Origin: Actinomycetota bacterium
GTDB taxonomy: Bacteria > Planctomycetota > Phycisphaerae > JAACET01
Reading direction: 5' to 3'
Length of the DNA: 47,097 nucleotides
Assembly (NCBI GenBank): GCA_011682385.1
Contig: JAACET010000004.1
Span: forward strand, 1-47,097
A model generated the notes under the pieces. The model did not search any database. It saw only the letters and a program-made list of their open reading frames with translations, and was not told the origin of the DNA. The first letter of the stretch is position 1; each line of letters starts with the position of its first letter. Shown in pieces: positions 44,252 through 47,097 of the stretch. A program made the translations under genes and the position numbers.

Positions 44252-47097
44252 ATGAAGATTGGGACGCGGCTGGCAAACTTCTCCGTGAAACATCCGTGGA
44301 TCGTGGTTGCGGTAATGGTCGGTGCAACCGTGCTGCTGGGGCTGGGGGCGGGTCTGCCGAGTCTTTGGCCGGCAACGTTCAAGGCCCTCAATCCGCTAAA
44401 GGTAGATACCGATCCGGAAAACATGCTGCCGGCCAACGAGCCAGTGCGGGTGTACCACAACCAGATGAGACGCGAGTTGGCTCTCTATGACATGGTCGTA
44501 GTGGGCATTGTCAATGAGAGCCATCCCGACGGGGTATTTAACGTCGATTCGCTGCGGAGAATTTACGAACTGACAGAATTTGCCAAAACGCTGCGCTGGG
44601 ATGACCCGGAAAATCCAGACCAGCAGATCGGAGTGGTAACGTCCGATATGATTGGGCTGTCCACAGTTGATAATATAGAGCCGGGGGGATTGGGAATAGT
44701 AAAATTCGAATGGCTCATGCCCAAGCCGCCCCAGACGGCTGAAGAGGCCAGAGCAATTCGCGACAAGGCCCTGCGGATTCCCTTCCTGAGGAACACGGTA
44801 GTATCCGAAGACGGCAAGGCAGTGTGTCTGTATTTGCCGTTGACCAGCAAAGACCTGAGCCATCGGGTCTATACCGAGCTGCGAAAAGAAATCGCCAAGT
44901 CCAAGTACAAGGGGGATGATCAATACCACATAGCGGGATTGCCGGTGGCGGAAGACACCTTCGGGGTGGAGATGTTCAAACAGATGGCTATCTCGGCCCC
45001 GATAGCTATGCTGGTCATATTCCTGCTGCTGCTGGTGTTCTTCCGTAAGCTGGCCTTGATTATCTCGCCCCTAATCGTGGCCATGGTATCAGTAATCTGG
45101 ACCATGAGCCTTCTGGTGATATCCGGCTACACCGTGCATATAATGAGCTCGATGATCCCAATCTTCATCATGCCTATCGCGGTGCTGGACTCGGTACATA
45201 TTCTGTCGGAATTCTTCGACCGCTACCGGAAAACAAAAGATCGGCGGGCGACGATCACAGGAGTAATGGAGACCCTGTTTACGCCGATGCTGTACACGTC
45301 GCTAACGACCATAGCCGGGTTTGCCTCGCTGGCCCTGACGCCCATACCGCCAGTGCAGGTGTTCGGTCTATTCGTGGGGCTGGGGGTGGCAGTGGCCTGG
45401 GTGTGGACAGTAATGTTCATCCCGGCCTATGTGATGCTGATCAGCAATAAATCGCTGGAGAACTTCGGGGCTGAACACGAAACAACAGAATCCGAGTACA
45501 AGCGGGGTGTGCTACCCTGGATCGGCCGTCTGACGGTCAAACAAGCAAAACCGGTGATGGCGGTGACGGGCGTGGTGATAATCATCGCGGCCTGGGGTAT
45601 TACCCAAATAAATATTAACGATAATCCGACCAAGTGGTTCAAAAAATCACACCCTATACGCGTGGCCGACACGGTAATAAACAAGCATCTGGGCGGAACC
45701 TATATGGCCTACCTGGGCCTGGAAGCACAGGAAGTCAAACAAAGTGCAGCCGAATACGCCAAAGGACTAACCAAACGGCTTCAGGACTGGGTTGGGCAAC
45801 AGAAAGAATCCAATCCGGCAATACCGGGCATGGCCAAGACCCTGCAAAATGAGATCGACAAGCTGGCTCAGACTGCCAACTCGGGGCAAGCTCTGCTTGA
45901 AAAACTGAAATCCAGCGTCCAAACGCAGCTAGAGAACGCGTCCGACGAAGCGTACTGGAGCTGGGAGGCAGTTTCGACTTTCGTCTATAGTCAGGAATTG
46001 CGCAGTCAAGTTTTCAAGCAACCCGAAGCACTGCGGTACATCGAAGCACTACAAAAAGAATTACAGAAGATTGCTGTGGTGGGCAAATCCAACTCGCTGG
46101 CAGATATAGTCAAAACAGTACATCGGGAGTTCATGGAGGGCGATCCAAGCAAAGAAGTGATCCCGGCTACGGCCAAAGGCGTGGGCGAAATGCTCATCCA
46201 ATACCAGTCGAGCCATCGGCCCGGCGATCTGTGGCACTTCGTCACGCCGGATTACAAAAAAAGTATCATCTGGGTACAACTCAAAAGCGGCGACAACCAA
46301 GATATGCAAAAAGTAGTAGCGGCGGTCAATGATTATATGCAAGTGAATCGGCCGCCGATGAATATCAAACACAACTGGTTCGGCCTGACCTACATAAACG
46401 TAATCTGGCAGGAAAAGATGGTCAGTGGCATGTTGCAGTCGTTTCTGGGCAGCTTCCTGGTGGTGCTACTGATGATGACCTTCCTGTTCCGCTCGGCCCT
46501 GTGGGGACTGCTGTCGATGATACCGCTGATAGTGACCATCGGACTGATCTACGGGCTGATCGGGATTGTCGGAAAAGATTACGATATGCCGGTAGCAGTG
46601 CTGTCGTCACTGAGCCTGGGGCTGGCGGTGGACTATGCCATCCATTTTTTGGCCCGCGGACGCCAACTACACGATAAGTACGGCTCGTGGCAGAAAGCGG
46701 TTGGGCCGGTGTTCGCTGAGCCAGCCAGAGCTATAAGTCGGAACGTCGTAGTGGTGGGTGTGGGATTCCTGCCCCTTATAGCGGCATCGCTGGTACCGTA
46801 CAAAACAGTAGGGATATTTATCGCGGGCATCCTGGTAACAGCAGGTGTGGCTACGCTGGTGATTCTACCGGCTATGATCAGCCTACTGGAACGCTGGCTG
46901 TTCCCGGCGACAAAGGCACGGGCCTTTACCTGCAAATGCGGGACGTGTGTTATCTCGGCAGTAGTGCTGGTAGCTGTGGTGGTAATTAACGTGCATCAGT
47001 TTATGGACGTCGGCTGGACCAAGCTGACCTGGTTCAGCATAGTGGCTATACCGATCTTGGCCGGTGTATGTGCGTTGGCCTCACGGCGAGGAAGCTG
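44252..47097 (+). CDS. MMPL/RND-family transporter, 3'-truncated by window edge
   Basis: The frame is open from ATG 44252 (GAGGGGA upstream) to the end of the window, about 948 codons, without a stop. Two-fold RND architecture: TM1 at the N-terminus (WIVVAVMVGATVLLGLGAG), a large periplasmic domain with LKVDTDPENMLPANEP, then a TM bundle including IMPIAVLDSVHILSEFFDRY. The second half repeats the plan, with ININDNPTKWFKKSHPIR and SLGLAVDYAIHFLARGRQL. That layout is of the MMPL/HpnN-like lipid or hydrophobe exporters. A four-Cys-poor insert FTCKCGTC near 46,930 is unusual. The cargo is unknown. Confidence 0.9.
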   Translation, partial: MKIGTRLANFSVKHPWIVVAVMVGATVLLGLGAGLPSLWPATFKALNPLKVDTDPENMLPANEPVRVYHNQMRRELALYDMVVVGIVNESHPDGVFNVDSLRRIYELTEFAKTLRWDDPENPDQQIGVVTSDMIGLSTVDNIEPGGLGIVKFEWLMPKPPQTAEEARAIRDKALRIPFLRNTVVSEDGKAVCLYLPLTSKDLSHRVYTELRKEIAKSKYKGDDQYHIAGLPVAEDTFGVEMFKQMAISAPIAMLVIFLLLLVFFRKLALIISPLIVAMVSVIWTMSLLVISGYTVHIMSSMIPIFIMPIAVLDSVHILSEFFDRYRKTKDRRATITGVMETLFTPMLYTSLTTIAGFASLALTPIPPVQVFGLFVGLGVAVAWVWTVMFIPAYVMLISNKSLENFGAEHETTESEYKRGVLPWIGRLTVKQAKPVMAVTGVVIIIAAWGITQININDNPTKWFKKSHPIRVADTVINKHLGGTYMAYLGLEAQEVKQSAAEYAKGLTKRLQDWVGQQKESNPAIPGMAKTLQNEIDKLAQTANSGQALLEKLKSSVQTQLENASDEAYWSWEAVSTFVYSQELRSQVFKQPEALRYIEALQKELQKIAVVGKSNSLADIVKTVHREFMEGDPSKEVIPATAKGVGEMLIQYQSSHRPGDLWHFVTPDYKKSIIWVQLKSGDNQDMQKVVAAVNDYMQVNRPPMNIKHNWFGLTYINVIWQEKMVSGMLQSFLGSFLVVLLMMTFLFRSALWGLLSMIPLIVTIGLIYGLIGIVGKDYDMPVAVLSSLSLGLAVDYAIHFLARGRQLHDKYGSWQKAVGPVFAEPARAISRNVVVVGVGFLPLIAASLVPYKTVGIFIAGILVTAGVATLVILPAMISLLERWLFPATKARAFTCKCGTCVISAVVLVAVVVINVHQFMDVGWTKLTWFSIVAIPILAGVCALASRRGS

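Noticed and set aside
1-47097. CRISPR arrays, phage genes or a complete insertion sequence
   Set aside because: No regularly spaced repeats, cas genes, phage structural genes or intact transposase were seen on either strand.

Overview
The window is bacterial chromosome of moderate GC content. The gene complement suggests an uncultured member of the Planctomycetota, most likely a Phycisphaerae-type lineage. That is inference from: a decayed PEP-CTERM-like anchor; a solute-binding-protein/permease fusion with no ATPase beside it; a UxaE-type tagaturonate epimerase; dispersed repeats of the ACCACGAAG type; and a large chemotaxis operon. No rRNA is present to settle the taxonomy.

Region by region. 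1-2,700: 3' end of a MgtE magnesium channel, a repeat-rich spacer holding the relic of a PEP-CTERM anchor, and two AT-richer genes of unknown function, one a lipoprotein. 2,700-10,900: a glycogen-synthase-like glycosyltransferase divergent from 6-phosphofructokinase and a PolX-family DNA polymerase/PHP protein, then a phosphate transporter (PiT) with its DUF47/PhoU-like partner, an MBL-fold hydrolase and PdxJ. 10,900-16,500: an enlarged NSS-type sodium symporter overlapping a small zinc-ribbon protein, a MobB-MobA fusion, a BaiN/HI0933-type flavoprotein and tRNA-Arg(CCT). 16,500-24,200: a carbohydrate locus with a frameshifted alpha/beta hydrolase, a C-terminal fragment of a larger protein, two unusual ABC-transporter proteins and a tagaturonate epimerase next to an IS3-family remnant. 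24,300-31,000: TypA, an RRM RNA-binding protein with a clear sigma-70 promoter, a B12-type radical SAM protein, and a NikR/TolC/YHS metal-homeostasis group.

31,000-41,950 is a chemotaxis operon on the minus strand: cheA-cheW-mcp-cheR-cheD-cheY-cheX-cheB-hybrid kinase, with a coupled relic of a response-regulator/GGDEF gene at its end. A well-spaced sigma-28 (FliA-type) promoter lies just upstream of cheA. A REC-GGDEF gene, whose receiver has lost its phospho-acceptor Asp, precedes that promoter. This wiring implies control with motility genes, although no flagellar gene is in the window. 42,500-47,097: a lipoprotein, an SDR of the D-mannonate oxidoreductase type and a large MMPL/RND transporter that runs off the end.

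Functional themes are uronate or other carbohydrate uptake and breakdown (hydrolase, ABC proteins, UxaE, and the SDR 20 kb away), nickel or metal handling, and taxis. The most unusual items are the two ABC proteins: an SBP fused to a MalF-type permease, and a MalG-type permease with a repeat-bearing extracytoplasmic insertion of about 350 residues plus an extra membrane hairpin. Several decayed genes (PEP-CTERM relic, frameshifted hydrolase, C-terminal fragment, IS3 remnant, REC-GGDEF relic, 19-bp duplication at the end of the glycosyltransferase gene) show ongoing small-scale gene decay.
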